DNA of 49,560 nt from Pseudomonadota bacterium (GCA_021805865.1 JAJZDX010000032.1:1-49560), one strand, 5' to 3'; positions 1 through 7,272 are shown, numbered from the stretch's first letter. Program-made: numbers and translations. The notes: generated by a model not told the origin, from the sequence alone.

Positions 1-676
1 GTTGAAAGGCATCCTGTGCGGTGCCCGCGGAATACACCTCCATCCGGGTCCCGATGGCCTCCGCCAGCGTCCGTGCAAAGTAGGTCTTGCCGACGCCCGG
101 CGGCCCGAGGAGCAGGACCGGGTCGATGCGCGCATCAGCGGGGCGGATCGCCCGGCTCGCGCAGGTCCACTGAACCTGTAGATGCTCGATCACCTCGGCG
201 AAATTGGCGGATTCGGGACCGAGCCCTGCAAGCGGATCCCGACCGTCGGTCCACGGCACGGGCCGATAGCCGCCGTTGCGGCCGGCGCGCTCGAGCGCGA
301 GTTTCACCCGCTCCTGGTCGTGGTCCCGGAGGCCCTTGAGGGTCTGCTCGACCTCGTGCAGCTCGTAGGGATCGAACACCTTCACCTGGTTGTCCGCGTC
401 GGCGGGGATCACAGTGACCGATACGGCGACGGTGGACTCCGGCTTGATGGCCACCTCGGCCGCCGCCCCTGCGCCCGTCGCGGACGGGTCCAGGGGTACC
501 TTCTCGGCCTCTCGCGCCGCCTGCTCGTACTCTTCCTCGTCGACCTGCCAGGCGCGTTTGCGCGCCTGGGCGCGCTCCAAGTCGATCAGCAGGTCCTCGT
601 GGACGGCCACGAGTCGATCCATGGGATGCATCCTCCGGCGCAGCCGGCGCTGCTCGAGCAAGTGTATGGTGCCCAT
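1..676 (-). CDS. AAA+ ATPase of the integrated element, C-terminus cut by the window edge
   Basis: The minus strand is open from an ATG at 676 to the window edge, giving 225 residues without a stop. The start has a strong ribosome site (GGAGG just upstream at about 682-688). The first 170 residues have no recognised domain: a basic, charged N-terminus, an acidic stretch (VDEEEYEQAAREAEK) and an Ala/Pro/Thr-rich linker. A Walker A motif follows, GPPGVGKT at residues 191-198, in a context (VLLLGPPGVGKTYFARTLAEAIG) typical of Lon/AAA-type ATPases. Walker B, arginine finger and any protease domain lie outside the window, so Lon-like peptidase activity can be neither claimed nor excluded. It is the promoter-distal gene of a minus-strand group ending at a tRNA attachment scar, so it belongs to a mobile island. 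The AAA+ call is firm; the role is unknown. Confidence 0.8.
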   Translation of the reverse strand, partial: MGTIHLLEQRRLRRRMHPMDRLVAVHEDLLIDLERAQARKRAWQVDEEEYEQAAREAEKVPLDPSATGAGAAAEVAIKPESTVAVSVTVIPADADNQVKVFDPYELHEVEQTLKGLRDHDQERVKLALERAGRNGGYRPVPWTDGRDPLAGLGPESANFAEVIEHLQVQWTCASRAIRPADARIDPVLLLGPPGVGKTYFARTLAEAIGTRMEVYSAGTAQDAFQ

Positions 677-688
677 TCTTGCCTCCTC

Positions 689-713
689 GCCGGGGCGGCT
701 CAGCCGCCCCGGC
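689..713. repeat. Perfect 12-bp inverted repeat upstream of the AAA+ gene
   Basis: GCCGGGGCGGCT (689-700), one base, then AGCCGCCCCGGC (702-713). It sits immediately upstream of the ribosome site of the AAA+ gene. No T-run follows on either strand. It could be a rho-independent-like stem without U-tract, a translational attenuator or an operator. A shorter stem with the same GGGCGGC core lies at 1404-1421. Confidence 0.5.
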
Positions 714-759
714 ACCTCCACTCCCGAATCCGGGATATGCCCGACACACCATCAGTCCG

Positions 760-798
760 CAATTCCCGCTTCGCGGGCTTCAATTCCCGCTGCGCGGG
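760..798. repeat. Tandem pair of small hairpins
   Basis: Two 18-base direct repeats (760-777 and 781-798) differ at one base. Each has a CCCGC/GCGGG stem around a three-base loop (ttc or tgc). They lie in the 162-bp gap between the 182-aa lipoprotein gene and the AAA+ gene. The single difference falls in the loop, so the stem is kept. A transcript-end or mRNA-stability structure is likely. Confidence 0.45.
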
Positions 799-838
799 AT
801 AGGACGCCGGGACGGTGGGCAAGCGGCCCGGCTGATGC

Positions 839-1387
839 TCAGTACACCATCACGCTGCTTGCCGCCCCGCAGGCCGGGGTGGGCTTTGTGTGCCGATTCA
901 GGTACGAGCGAGTCTCACACCAGTCCCGCTCCTCTTGGATGGCATTGCGCGCCGATGTGGGCACGGCGGCGATCGCGTGCTCGTCCGCGGCGACCCGAGC
1001 GCGCCAGCGCCGTACATCCGAAGGCCCATAACCTATGGAATCGCTGACCGTGACGAGCACTTCCTTGTCGGATGGCAGATTCATCTCCGCCTTGCCAACC
1101 GCTGCGACTGTCTTGAAGAACGTGATGTTTTGTCCTGGCCAGGGCTCGGGCTTGTTCACCCACTTCAATAGACCCATGTCGATGATATGGGCGCCGGCAT
1201 CCGCGTGCCGACAGCCGAGGAAGGCGTCGGGCATGCCCTGCATCTGACACCACGCGATTTCGTTGGAGAGCACCTGCTGATGCAACGCGTAGTATCGGAC
1301 CGATCGGCCCGTGCCATGATCGACGCTGCAAGCGGCAAGGGAAACGGTCGCGACAGTGGCGAGAATGATGAGGCTGAGGCGTTTCAT
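839..1387 (-). CDS. Small lipoprotein of unknown function (182 aa)
   Basis: The N-terminus is a clear lipoprotein signal: Lys-Arg, a hydrophobic stretch and the lipobox LAAC with Cys20, so the mature protein should be lipid-anchored outside the inner membrane. The rest is soluble. It has five further cysteines, several in short spacing (WCQMQGMPDAFLGC), which would suit disulphides in the periplasm. I recognise no family. It follows the 582-aa lipoprotein gene by 46 bp on the same strand and is probably co-transcribed with it. As part of the island it is most likely an accessory surface protein. A role in entry exclusion or envelope modification would be a guess. Confidence 0.65.
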   Translation of the reverse strand: MKRLSLIILATVATVSLAACSVDHGTGRSVRYYALHQQVLSNEIAWCQMQGMPDAFLGCRHADAGAHIIDMGLLKWVNKPEPWPGQNITFFKTVAAVGKAEMNLPSDKEVLVTVSDSIGYGPSDVRRWRARVAADEHAIAAVPTSARNAIQEERDWCETRSYLNRHTKPTPACGAASSVMVY

Positions 1388-1403
1388 GTTGGTTCTCCCG
1401 CCG

Positions 1404-1421
1404 GGGCGGCTTGCGCCGCCC
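1404..1421. repeat. Hairpin between the two lipoprotein genes
   Basis: GGGCGGC, loop TTGC, GCCGCCC. It lies in the 46-bp gap between the two lipoprotein genes, downstream of the larger one. No U-tract follows. It may shape differential mRNA stability within the operon. Confidence 0.35.
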
Positions 1422-1433
1422 GGCTCTGTGGTG

Positions 1434-3182
1434 TTACTGCCAAGTCGACCCGTTGGTTACCGCGAGCGGGGTGGCGACCTGCTCGTTACCGAGCATCACG
1501 GCGATCACGTACATGCCCTTGAAAGGCGTGTTGGACGCCGTGACGGTGAACTCGATGGTGTCGCCGTTGTTGACCCCGCTCGCGCTCGGCCGCGTGACGT
1601 TCTTGACCGCCGAGACCGAGATGAGCGGCGCGCTGGAACACGCCCAGGGCTGCACCCCGCCCGGCGAGGCGAACGAGCAGCCTCCCGTGTCGAGCCCGCT
1701 GATGTAGGACAGCACACCGGCTCGGACGGGCATGTCCTGCACCGCCGCAGTGGTGAACACCTGCGCCTGCACGGTGACCGACTGTCCGGGCGCTATGACG
1801 ATCGCCTGATCGGTCCGCGAGATACCGCCCAGGGTGCCGGTGACGGTCGTCGTGCCCTGCGCCACCACACCGACGAATGGGGTGTTGGAATCGGATAGCG
1901 TGACGGTCGGGTCGGACTGCGTGGTGTCGTAGTAGTCTGCATTCGGCTGGCAGGGGTTGCGGCCGGCGTTCGCGTCCGTCTGAGACCAGATGGGCACGAT
2001 GTCGCCCGTGGAGATGTCGGGGGCCTGAAGCGGCCCTGCGCCATCGCCGCTCATGCACAGCGTGCCGATTCCGACAGTCGTGGCATCGTTCTCGAAGGCC
2101 GTGTCCTGCAGAGTGACACTAGTTCCGAGCCAGAGGTCCGGATTCGCGCTCATCCAGGCGTAACCATTGCCATCCGCGTTCGACACGTCGTTGACGATAC
2201 CGGCCTCGGCCATCCAGTAGACGCTGTCTGCCGCGATGTACTGCCCATTGGTGGAGTTGTCGGTCACCAGCGCGAAGGGGACATTCGTGCCGCCGACCGC
2301 CACCGTGCCGGTGTAGCCGGTCTGCCCTGTCCCCGCGGAATCAAGGCCGATTGTGGGGGGCAGATAGATCACGAGGACGGTGCTCGCCGTCAAAGTCACG
2401 CCCTGACTCTGCACGTCCTGAGCGATGGTGCTGACGTCGGTCTTTTGCACGCCGTAATACTGGCTCCAAGACCCGGGATTCACAGTGACCGCTGCATCCA
2501 CCGTGGCAGCCCCGACGCCGTACTGCGAGAGCAGTCCCCACTCCTGCGAGTTCACCAGTTGGCTGAGGAACGTCGCGTCGTTCGCCTCGTTGTCCGTCGC
2601 CAGCGATCCAGTGCTGATGTACACCGGCACAATCGTGGGCGAGGCGATCACCTGGGCCGTCCTGCTCACCCCGGGTGCCGTCGTGACCTTCGGCATCGCC
2701 GGACTCACCGCCGGATACTTCGCGCACAGCGCGCTGGTCTCATACCCGGTTGCGCTGGGGTTGTTCGCCCCGGCGCCGCCGCCCGACAAGGAGCACGTGG
2801 CGCCGCCCGTGGTGGCCGTGATGGAGAACGCCACCGTGGGGTCTACTGGTGCGCCGTTCTCGCTGGCATTGGCGAGGCCCGGGAAATTGAAGGTCCCGTC
2901 GCTGCTCTCGGTGAGCGTATTGGTGCCGTCGGACACGGACACCGACTGTCCGCTCGCGAGGCCCGTTACGGTCAGGCAGGGCGTGATGCCCTGGTAGGTG
3001 TTGGTGTCGTAGGACCCATCAGTGCACGCCGCGAGATTCGCGCCGCTCGGCGCGTTCCCCGTCGGACTCAGTGGGCTGGAAGCCCCGCCGCCACCGCTCC
3101 CACCGCAGGCGGCGAGAGAGACGGCCGCCAAGGCGGCGAGGAGGATGGAGAGGGTTCGAGAAGTGTAGGTACGCATGGTCAT
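1434..3182 (-). CDS. Large secreted lipoprotein, beta-rich, unknown function (582 aa)
   Basis: The frame is open further upstream, but the start MTMRTYTSR at 3182 (or the ATG two codons later) is preferred. It puts a proper signal at the N-terminus: basic residues, LLAALAAVSLAAC with lipobox Cys26, then a Gly/Ser linker. The body is rich in Thr, Ser, Gly and Val with predicted beta character. It starts with a repeat-like segment (GLASGQSVSVSDGTN) resembling Ig-like/CARDB modules and ends with another Ig-like stretch (GDTIEFTVTASNTPFKG). A central region (VPVYISTGS...QEWGLLSQYGVG) recalls a family of secreted peptidase-like proteins that carry a metal site, but I see no HExxH or equivalent. 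If related, this one is probably non-catalytic. It is the largest gene of the island end and is followed by the 182-aa lipoprotein gene. Confidence 0.65.
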   Translation of the reverse strand: MTMRTYTSRTLSILLAALAAVSLAACGGSGGGGASSPLSPTGNAPSGANLAACTDGSYDTNTYQGITPCLTVTGLASGQSVSVSDGTNTLTESSDGTFNFPGLANASENGAPVDPTVAFSITATTGGATCSLSGGGAGANNPSATGYETSALCAKYPAVSPAMPKVTTAPGVSRTAQVIASPTIVPVYISTGSLATDNEANDATFLSQLVNSQEWGLLSQYGVGAATVDAAVTVNPGSWSQYYGVQKTDVSTIAQDVQSQGVTLTASTVLVIYLPPTIGLDSAGTGQTGYTGTVAVGGTNVPFALVTDNSTNGQYIAADSVYWMAEAGIVNDVSNADGNGYAWMSANPDLWLGTSVTLQDTAFENDATTVGIGTLCMSGDGAGPLQAPDISTGDIVPIWSQTDANAGRNPCQPNADYYDTTQSDPTVTLSDSNTPFVGVVAQGTTTVTGTLGGISRTDQAIVIAPGQSVTVQAQVFTTAAVQDMPVRAGVLSYISGLDTGGCSFASPGGVQPWACSSAPLISVSAVKNVTRPSASGVNNGDTIEFTVTASNTPFKGMYVIAVMLGNEQVATPLAVTNGSTWQ

Positions 3183-3199
3183 GGTCCTGTTGGATCGAC

Positions 3200-3481
3200 T
3201 TATTCGCGCGGCGCAGAGGGCGCGGCGGTCGCCGCATCGCGTAGCTGTTGGACGAGATTCATGGCGCGGTGGAGATGCGTGAGGGCGAAATCCATCGTGG
3301 TGCACTCGGCGCCCCATTCCTCGCCCGCCGCATCCCACCGGTGCTGGAGCGTGGTGAGCAGCGCATCGGCAACCTCGAGGTCGTCAAGCGTGCGCGCCCA
3401 CGTGCCGGGGGCTGGCGCGGCTGCAGCCGCCGGGGCGGCATCCGTTGAGGGAGGGGTGCGGGGGGCATGGGATTTGGTCAT
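3200..3481 (-). CDS. Small soluble protein, unknown (93 aa)
   Basis: Start MTKSHAPRT, with an Ala/Pro-rich N-terminal tail (about residues 8-27). A likely helical body follows (LDDLEVADALLTTLQHRWDAAGEEW and TTMDFALTHLHRAMNLVQQLRDAA). The two amphipathic helices suggest a small coiled-coil or helical hairpin. There are no signal peptide or membrane segments. It lies 17 bp upstream of the 582-aa lipoprotein gene on the same strand. I do not recognise the family; small Ala-rich proteins like this are common in prophages and integrative elements. Confidence 0.55.
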   Translation of the reverse strand: MTKSHAPRTPPSTDAAPAAAAAPAPGTWARTLDDLEVADALLTTLQHRWDAAGEEWGAECTTMDFALTHLHRAMNLVQQLRDAATAAPSAPRE

Positions 3482-3514
3482 GCGAAAGACTCCGGGTCAG
3501 GGGGGATGAGAGGG

Positions 3515-3889
3515 TCAGGCGGACCGGAACACGTCCACGCCTGGCCACCAGCCGGTGGCACGTAGACCGGCGGTCTCGCAGGCTCGCGCGATGATCGGTG
3601 CCATTTTCGTCGCCGGCAGGAGCCGCCGGTTCGGGTCCGCAAAATTCTTCGTCTGCAGGTCGAGCCGCCGGAAGCCGCTATATGGCGCGTAGCGCGGCCG
3701 TCCTCGATTCACGACTAGCAGTTCGATGCGCCCGGCTCGGGTGGCCGCGAAGTATGTGATGTCGTGGACATGGCCCGGGATGCCGAAGCCTGGGTCACGA
3801 TAATTCACACCTGCGATGTGGCGACGGAGTGCGCGCGCAGCGCGCAGCAGGTTGCGGTCGATTGTTGCTTGGTTGGAAATTCTGGTCAT
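3515..3889 (-). CDS. Island protein of unknown function (124 aa)
   Basis: The start MTRISNQATI at 3889 is chosen because GGAG lies about 7 bases upstream; the frame is open further upstream without a good site. The protein is basic, with a helical N-terminus (RNLLRAARALRRHIAG), then a segment rich in Tyr, Gly and His (VNYRDPGFGIPGHVHDITYFAAT). A beta-like stretch IELLVVNRG follows, then a C-terminal helix with a Trp pair (GWWPGVDVF). It resembles a small nucleic-acid-binding or toxin-like fold, but no motif allows a call. It is adjacent to the 93-aa gene and on the same strand as the rest of the island. Confidence 0.5.
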   Translation of the reverse strand: MTRISNQATIDRNLLRAARALRRHIAGVNYRDPGFGIPGHVHDITYFAATRAGRIELLVVNRGRPRYAPYSGFRRLDLQTKNFADPNRRLLPATKMAPIIARACETAGLRATGWWPGVDVFRSA

Positions 3890-3914
3890 GAGAATTCTCC
3901 GGTTTGAGTCGGTT

Positions 3915-4190
3915 TCAGGAACGCAAGGGTGCCCAGAGGGAGACAGCAATGGAGCCGCGCAGCCAGGCGCCCGAGGTGCGCCAGCGGCGGGCCGCGCGGG
4001 TGAGGGTCCATTCCCGCAGAAGCGCGTAGCGGCGCAGAGAGACGCGGTGGCGGTGGGGCGCGCGTCCGGCGCGCTCGATGGTGACGATGGCGCAGCTGGT
4101 GCGGCGGTACGCCTTGATGGTGGCGAGGGGGACGGCGGTGAGCTGCTTTGCGGCCGGCAGCCGTAGGGAGGTAGGATCGGCGTCAGGCAT
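3915..4190 (-). CDS. Small basic protein, first gene at the island end (91 aa)
   Basis: The start MPDADPTSLRL at 4190 has an AAGGGG ribosome-site-like run about 7 bases upstream; a longer start at 4277 is possible. The protein is strongly basic and Trp-rich at its C-terminus (LLREWTLTRAARRWRTSGAWLRG). The middle segment ATIKAYRRTSCAIVTIERAGR has a beta-strand look. It is the gene nearest the attachment scar and could be an excisionase- or regulator-type protein by position only. No helix-turn-helix is obvious. Coding status is likely but not certain. Confidence 0.4.
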   Translation of the reverse strand: MPDADPTSLRLPAAKQLTAVPLATIKAYRRTSCAIVTIERAGRAPHRHRVSLRRYALLREWTLTRAARRWRTSGAWLRGSIAVSLWAPLRS

Positions 4191-4260
4191 GTGGCACCCC
4201 TTCTCGGTGTTGCTTGCCAGGCCCTCGCCGGTGAAACCAACACCGACGGGGGCCGACTTC

Positions 4261-4301
4261 TGCCACACTATTGCCACACTTGGTGCCTCAAATTGGCACC
4301 A
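4261..4301. repeat. Direct and inverted repeats next to the attachment scar
   Basis: TGCCACACT occurs twice (4261-4269, 4272-4280). It is followed at once by TGGTGCC, a 7-base loop, and GGCACCA (4281-4287 and 4295-4301). Paired direct repeats within about 100 bp of an att core are what arm-type binding sites of tyrosine integrases or Xis look like. They also lie just upstream of the small basic gene, so they could be its operator. Confidence 0.4.
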
Positions 4302-4315
4302 GTGGCCGCCGCTTC

Positions 4316-4355
4316 ACGCCACTAAGTGATTGAGTTTATTGGAGTCTAGTGGCGT
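4316..4355. repeat. 9-bp inverted repeat flanking the element end
   Basis: ACGCCACTA (4316-4324) and TAGTGGCGT (4347-4355) are perfect complements separated by 22 AT-richer bases. The right arm ends 18 bases before the tRNA-identical sequence. It may be a transcription terminator for one side or an integrase core/arm site. Confidence 0.4.
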
Positions 4356-4373
4356 CCATGAGGGCCTCGGCTC

Positions 4374-4420
4374 GGCTTCGAACCAGGTGGTCGGGGGTTC
4401 GAATCCCTCCGGGCGCGCCA
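4374..4420 (+). other. attR-like scar: 3' end of a tRNA-Arg gene
   Basis: These 47 bases read as the 3' half of a tRNA. They hold anticodon-loop-like CTTCGAA with 3' stem CCAGG, a five-base variable region, a perfect T-arm (GGGGG TTCGAAT CCCTC), acceptor strand CGGGCGC, discriminator G and encoded CCA. The 5' half is missing: the bases before do not pair with the anticodon stem, and no D-arm or GCGCCCG acceptor partner lies upstream. The family resembled is tRNA-Arg (ACG/TCG type). A 3' tRNA fragment at the edge of accessory genes is the classical duplicated attachment site left by tyrosine integrases. The intact tRNA and the integrase should lie beyond the left edge of the window. Confidence 0.7.
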
Positions 4421-4453
4421 ATTTCAGGAATTGAGGCCGTTGAGCCAGTTGAG

Positions 4454-4562
4454 GGTCGGGGGTTCGACAAAATTGCCTGGAGCAATTTTGAACGGCGCGA
4501 AGCGCCGGCCCCGAAGGGGCGAGTCCCGGGGACGGGGCGAGTAATCCCTCCGGGCGCGCCAA
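4454..4562 (+). repeat. Second tRNA tail interrupted by a 75-base hairpin cluster
   Basis: The T-arm start GGTCGGGGGTTCGA recurs at 4454-4467, and its continuation AATCCCTCCGGGCGCGCCAA recurs at 4543-4562. The 75 bases between them are almost wholly self-complementary: CAAAATTGC/GCAATTTTG around CTGGA, CGGCGC-GAA-GCGCCG, GCCCC-GAA-GGGGC and GTCCC-GG-GGAC. This looks like a REP/MITE-like element inserted in the T-loop of an older attachment scar. It abuts the 3' end of the phosphate acyltransferase gene and could also end that transcript. Confidence 0.6.
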
Positions 4563-4567
4563 TGCAT

Positions 4568-5596
4568 CTACGCCGCTTCGAGCGGCTGCCGTCGTACCAC
4601 GAGGATGGCAATCGCGCATGAGGCGAGGCGCGCCGCGGCATCATCGGCCCGGCTGGTGAGGACGATCGGAACGCGCGTGCCCATCACTACGCCGGCAAGT
4701 CTCGCGCCGGAAAGATACTCGAGCTGCTTCGCGAGCATGTTGCCCGCTTCGATGTCGGGCACGACGAAGATGTCCGCGCGGCCGGCGACGGCCGATGCGA
4801 TGTGCTTGGTCGCCGCGGCCTCGCTCGAGACCGCATTGTCGAACCCGAACGGTCCGTCGAGCACGCCGCCCTCGATCTGTCCCCGATCGGCCATTTTGCA
4901 CAGCGCCGCGGCCTCGATCGTCGACTTGATCCGGGAAGTGACCAGCTCGAGGGCGGACAGAATCGCCACGCGCGGCGTGCGCACGCCGAGTGTCCGGGCC
5001 AGATCGATCGCATTTTGAACGATGTCACGCTTGTCTTCGAGCGTCGGATAGATGTTGACCGCAGCGTCGGTGATGAACAACAGCCGCGGGTATCGAGGCG
5101 ACTCGATGACAAAGACGTGGCTGGCGCGGCGGGGGGTGCGCAGGCCGTGCTCGGGATCGACGGCGGCGTGCATCAGCTCATCGGTATGCAGAGCGCCCTT
5201 CATCAGGGCCTCCACTTGGCCGGCACGAGCCATTGCGATGGCTCGCGCAGCGCTCAGCGAGCCGTGCTCCGCGGCGACGAGGGTATAAGGGGACAGATCG
5301 ATTTGGGCGGCACGGGCGACCTCGCGGATCCTCTCCCCGGGGCCCACCAGGACCGGGCTGATCAGCCCCTGACGGGCCGCCTCGATCGCCCCCAGCAGCG
5401 AGACCTCATCCGTCGGGTGCACCACCGCCGTGCGCAGCGGCCTGCACTCCCGCGCCCTGTCGATCAATTGCTGCAGGTGGCGAGGCTCCACGCACGAGCC
5501 GCTCGTGCTCGGTTCGAGGGCTTCAGCATGGCCGATTTCGCGAGCTGCTTCCACGAGAATGACACTCCATGGGCACGGTTGCCCGATCGTGGGCAT
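4568..5596 (-). CDS. Phosphate acetyl/butyryltransferase family protein
   Basis: The sequence matches the PTA/PTB fold. An N-terminal Rossmann-like half contains TAVVHPTDEVSLLGAIEAARQGLISPVLVGP; the C-terminal half has the family segment GVLDGPFGFDNAVS and the end motif DIFVVPDIEAGNMLAKQLEYLSGARLAGVVMGTRVPIVLTSRAD. The enzyme moves acyl groups between CoA and phosphate in the cytoplasm. The length (342 aa from MPTIGQP at 5596) fits the short class. It is closest to the PTA half of fused enoyl-CoA hydratase/phosphate acetyltransferase proteins, but no MaoC domain is attached. The frame is open to 5713, but those 39 residues look non-coding and overlap the promoter side of the divergent gene. 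No acetate kinase lies beside it, so substrate and direction are unproven. Confidence 0.8.
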   Translation of the reverse strand: MPTIGQPCPWSVILVEAAREIGHAEALEPSTSGSCVEPRHLQQLIDRARECRPLRTAVVHPTDEVSLLGAIEAARQGLISPVLVGPGERIREVARAAQIDLSPYTLVAAEHGSLSAARAIAMARAGQVEALMKGALHTDELMHAAVDPEHGLRTPRRASHVFVIESPRYPRLLFITDAAVNIYPTLEDKRDIVQNAIDLARTLGVRTPRVAILSALELVTSRIKSTIEAAALCKMADRGQIEGGVLDGPFGFDNAVSSEAAATKHIASAVAGRADIFVVPDIEAGNMLAKQLEYLSGARLAGVVMGTRVPIVLTSRADDAAARLASCAIAILVVRRQPLEAA

Positions 5597-5748
5597 CCGC
5601 TCGGGCGGCGGCAATGCGTACAAATCCGTGCACCGCGCCCGCGTGCGGGGCTTTCCGGGGCCGGGTAGGCCCGGCGGGACGACCCTGCGCACCGGGCGCT
5701 GCAGATTGTGCAAAAATATGCGCTCCCCCTTTGCCGCAACCGAGAATC

Positions 5749-7272
5749 ATGGCGAAATCGGCCGATGCCTCCCCGGCGGACAGACAATTTGTCGAGGCGC
5801 GGTTGTGCGATGTGTCTCTGGTCCGCAGCGGCCGGCTCGTGCTCGAGGGGATCAGCTGGACGATCCGGCCCGGAGAGCGCTGGGTGCTCGCCGGGGCGAA
5901 TGGGGCCGGCAAGACCCAGTTGCTGAAGCTGGTCGCCGGCGCCGTCTGGCCCACATCGGCCCGGGATGCGCGGCAGTACCTCTGGCAGGGCAAGGTGTGG
6001 CCCACGCCGCAGGAGGTGCAGGAGGAGATCGGCTACCTGGGGCCGGAGCGCCAGGACAAGTACGAGCGCTATGGCTGGAATCACACCGCCGAGGAGGTGG
6101 TCGCCACCGGTCTGTACCGCACCGATATCCCGCTCGATGTGCCGCACGGGGCCGATCGCAAGCGCGTCACCGCGATGCTGCGTCGCTTGCGGCTCGATCC
6201 GCTCGGTCCGCGCCGATTTCTGACGCTCTCCTACGGCGAGCGGCGCCTGACGTTACTGGCGCGGGCTCTGGTCTCCCGGCCCAAGCTGTTGCTGCTCGAT
6301 GAGCTGTTGAACGGCCTGGACGAGGCCAACCGGGAGCGCGCGCTGCGATGGCTGCGAGGCACCGCCCGCTCGCGCCTGCCCTGGGTGCTGTCCACCCACA
6401 GAGCCGAGGACGTGCCCTCCTCCGCCACGCACGTCCTCGTGTTGGAGCACGGTCGCGTGGCCTACCGCGGCCCTGTGCGCGCCGGGGCGCTCGCGCGCTG
6501 GTTGGGGCGCGAGGGCCGTCCGGCGCCCTCGCGTGTGTCATCGTCGGGCCGCGCCGGATCATCTGCCGGCAGGCTCCTGATCCGTATGACCGATGCCAGC
6601 GTCCATCTCGATGAGCACGTGGCGCTGAACGGGGTGTCGCTGACGATCCGGACAGGGGAGTGTTGGGTGGTGCACGGACACAACGGGTCAGGCAAGACCA
6701 CGCTGTTGAGGACGCTCTACGGGGACCACGGTGTCGCGGCTTGCGGGCGCATCGAGCGTGCCGGTGTCCATCCGGGAGTGCCGCTGCAGCGGTTCAAACG
6801 GCGCATCGGGCTCGTGGCGCCGCATCTGCAGGCCGATCACCCGCAGCACCTGACGGTGAGCGAGGTCGTGCAGTCCGGCCGGTATGCGAGCATCGGGTTG
6901 AACGATCCGCCGACTTCGGCCGATCGTGCCGCCGCTCGGCGCGCACTTGCGCAGTTCGGCCTGACGGCGCTTGCGAGACGGACGTTGCGGGAACTGTCCT
7001 ACGGGCAGCTGCGCAAAGTACTGTTTGCGCGGGCCTGGGTGCGCCATCCGGCGCTGCTGTTGCTCGATGAGCCTTTCTCGGGGCTCGATGGGCCCACCCA
7101 GCGCGAGCTGCGCGAGCGCATCGGGCCGCTGCTCGCCGCCGGGGCCGCCGTGGTGATGACCGTGCATCGGCGGTCGGAGTGGCCCGGCTGTTGCACGCAC
7201 GAACTCGAGCTCGCGCATGGGTGCGTGCGCTATGCCGGGCCGGCGCGCGCGGCCGGATCGCAGATACCTTAG
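5749..7272 (+). CDS. ModF-like ABC protein with two ATPase domains
   Basis: This 507-aa protein has two complete ABC ATPase domains in tandem and no membrane segment. Domain 1 has Walker A GANGAGKT (residues 49-56), signature LSYGERR and Walker B LLLLDELLNGLDE. Domain 2 has Walker A GHNGSGKT, signature LSYGQLRK and Walker B LLLLDEPFSGLDG. The arrangement and length match ModF (E. coli about 490 aa), a soluble protein of molybdate clusters whose exact role is unclear. No modABC genes are adjacent. ATG 5749 is preferred over upstream ATGs, whose translated N-terminus looks non-coding. The stop overlaps that of the convergent PhzF-like gene by a few bases. Confidence 0.75.
   Translation: MAKSADASPADRQFVEARLCDVSLVRSGRLVLEGISWTIRPGERWVLAGANGAGKTQLLKLVAGAVWPTSARDARQYLWQGKVWPTPQEVQEEIGYLGPERQDKYERYGWNHTAEEVVATGLYRTDIPLDVPHGADRKRVTAMLRRLRLDPLGPRRFLTLSYGERRLTLLARALVSRPKLLLLDELLNGLDEANRERALRWLRGTARSRLPWVLSTHRAEDVPSSATHVLVLEHGRVAYRGPVRAGALARWLGREGRPAPSRVSSSGRAGSSAGRLLIRMTDASVHLDEHVALNGVSLTIRTGECWVVHGHNGSGKTTLLRTLYGDHGVAACGRIERAGVHPGVPLQRFKRRIGLVAPHLQADHPQHLTVSEVVQSGRYASIGLNDPPTSADRAAARRALAQFGLTALARRTLRELSYGQLRKVLFARAWVRHPALLLLDEPFSGLDGPTQRELRERIGPLLAAGAAVVMTVHRRSEWPGCCTHELELAHGCVRYAGPARAAGSQIP

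Noticed and set aside
4374..4420. Functional tRNA gene
   Set aside because: The 5' half (acceptor, D-arm, 5' anticodon stem) is missing; only the 3' half is present.
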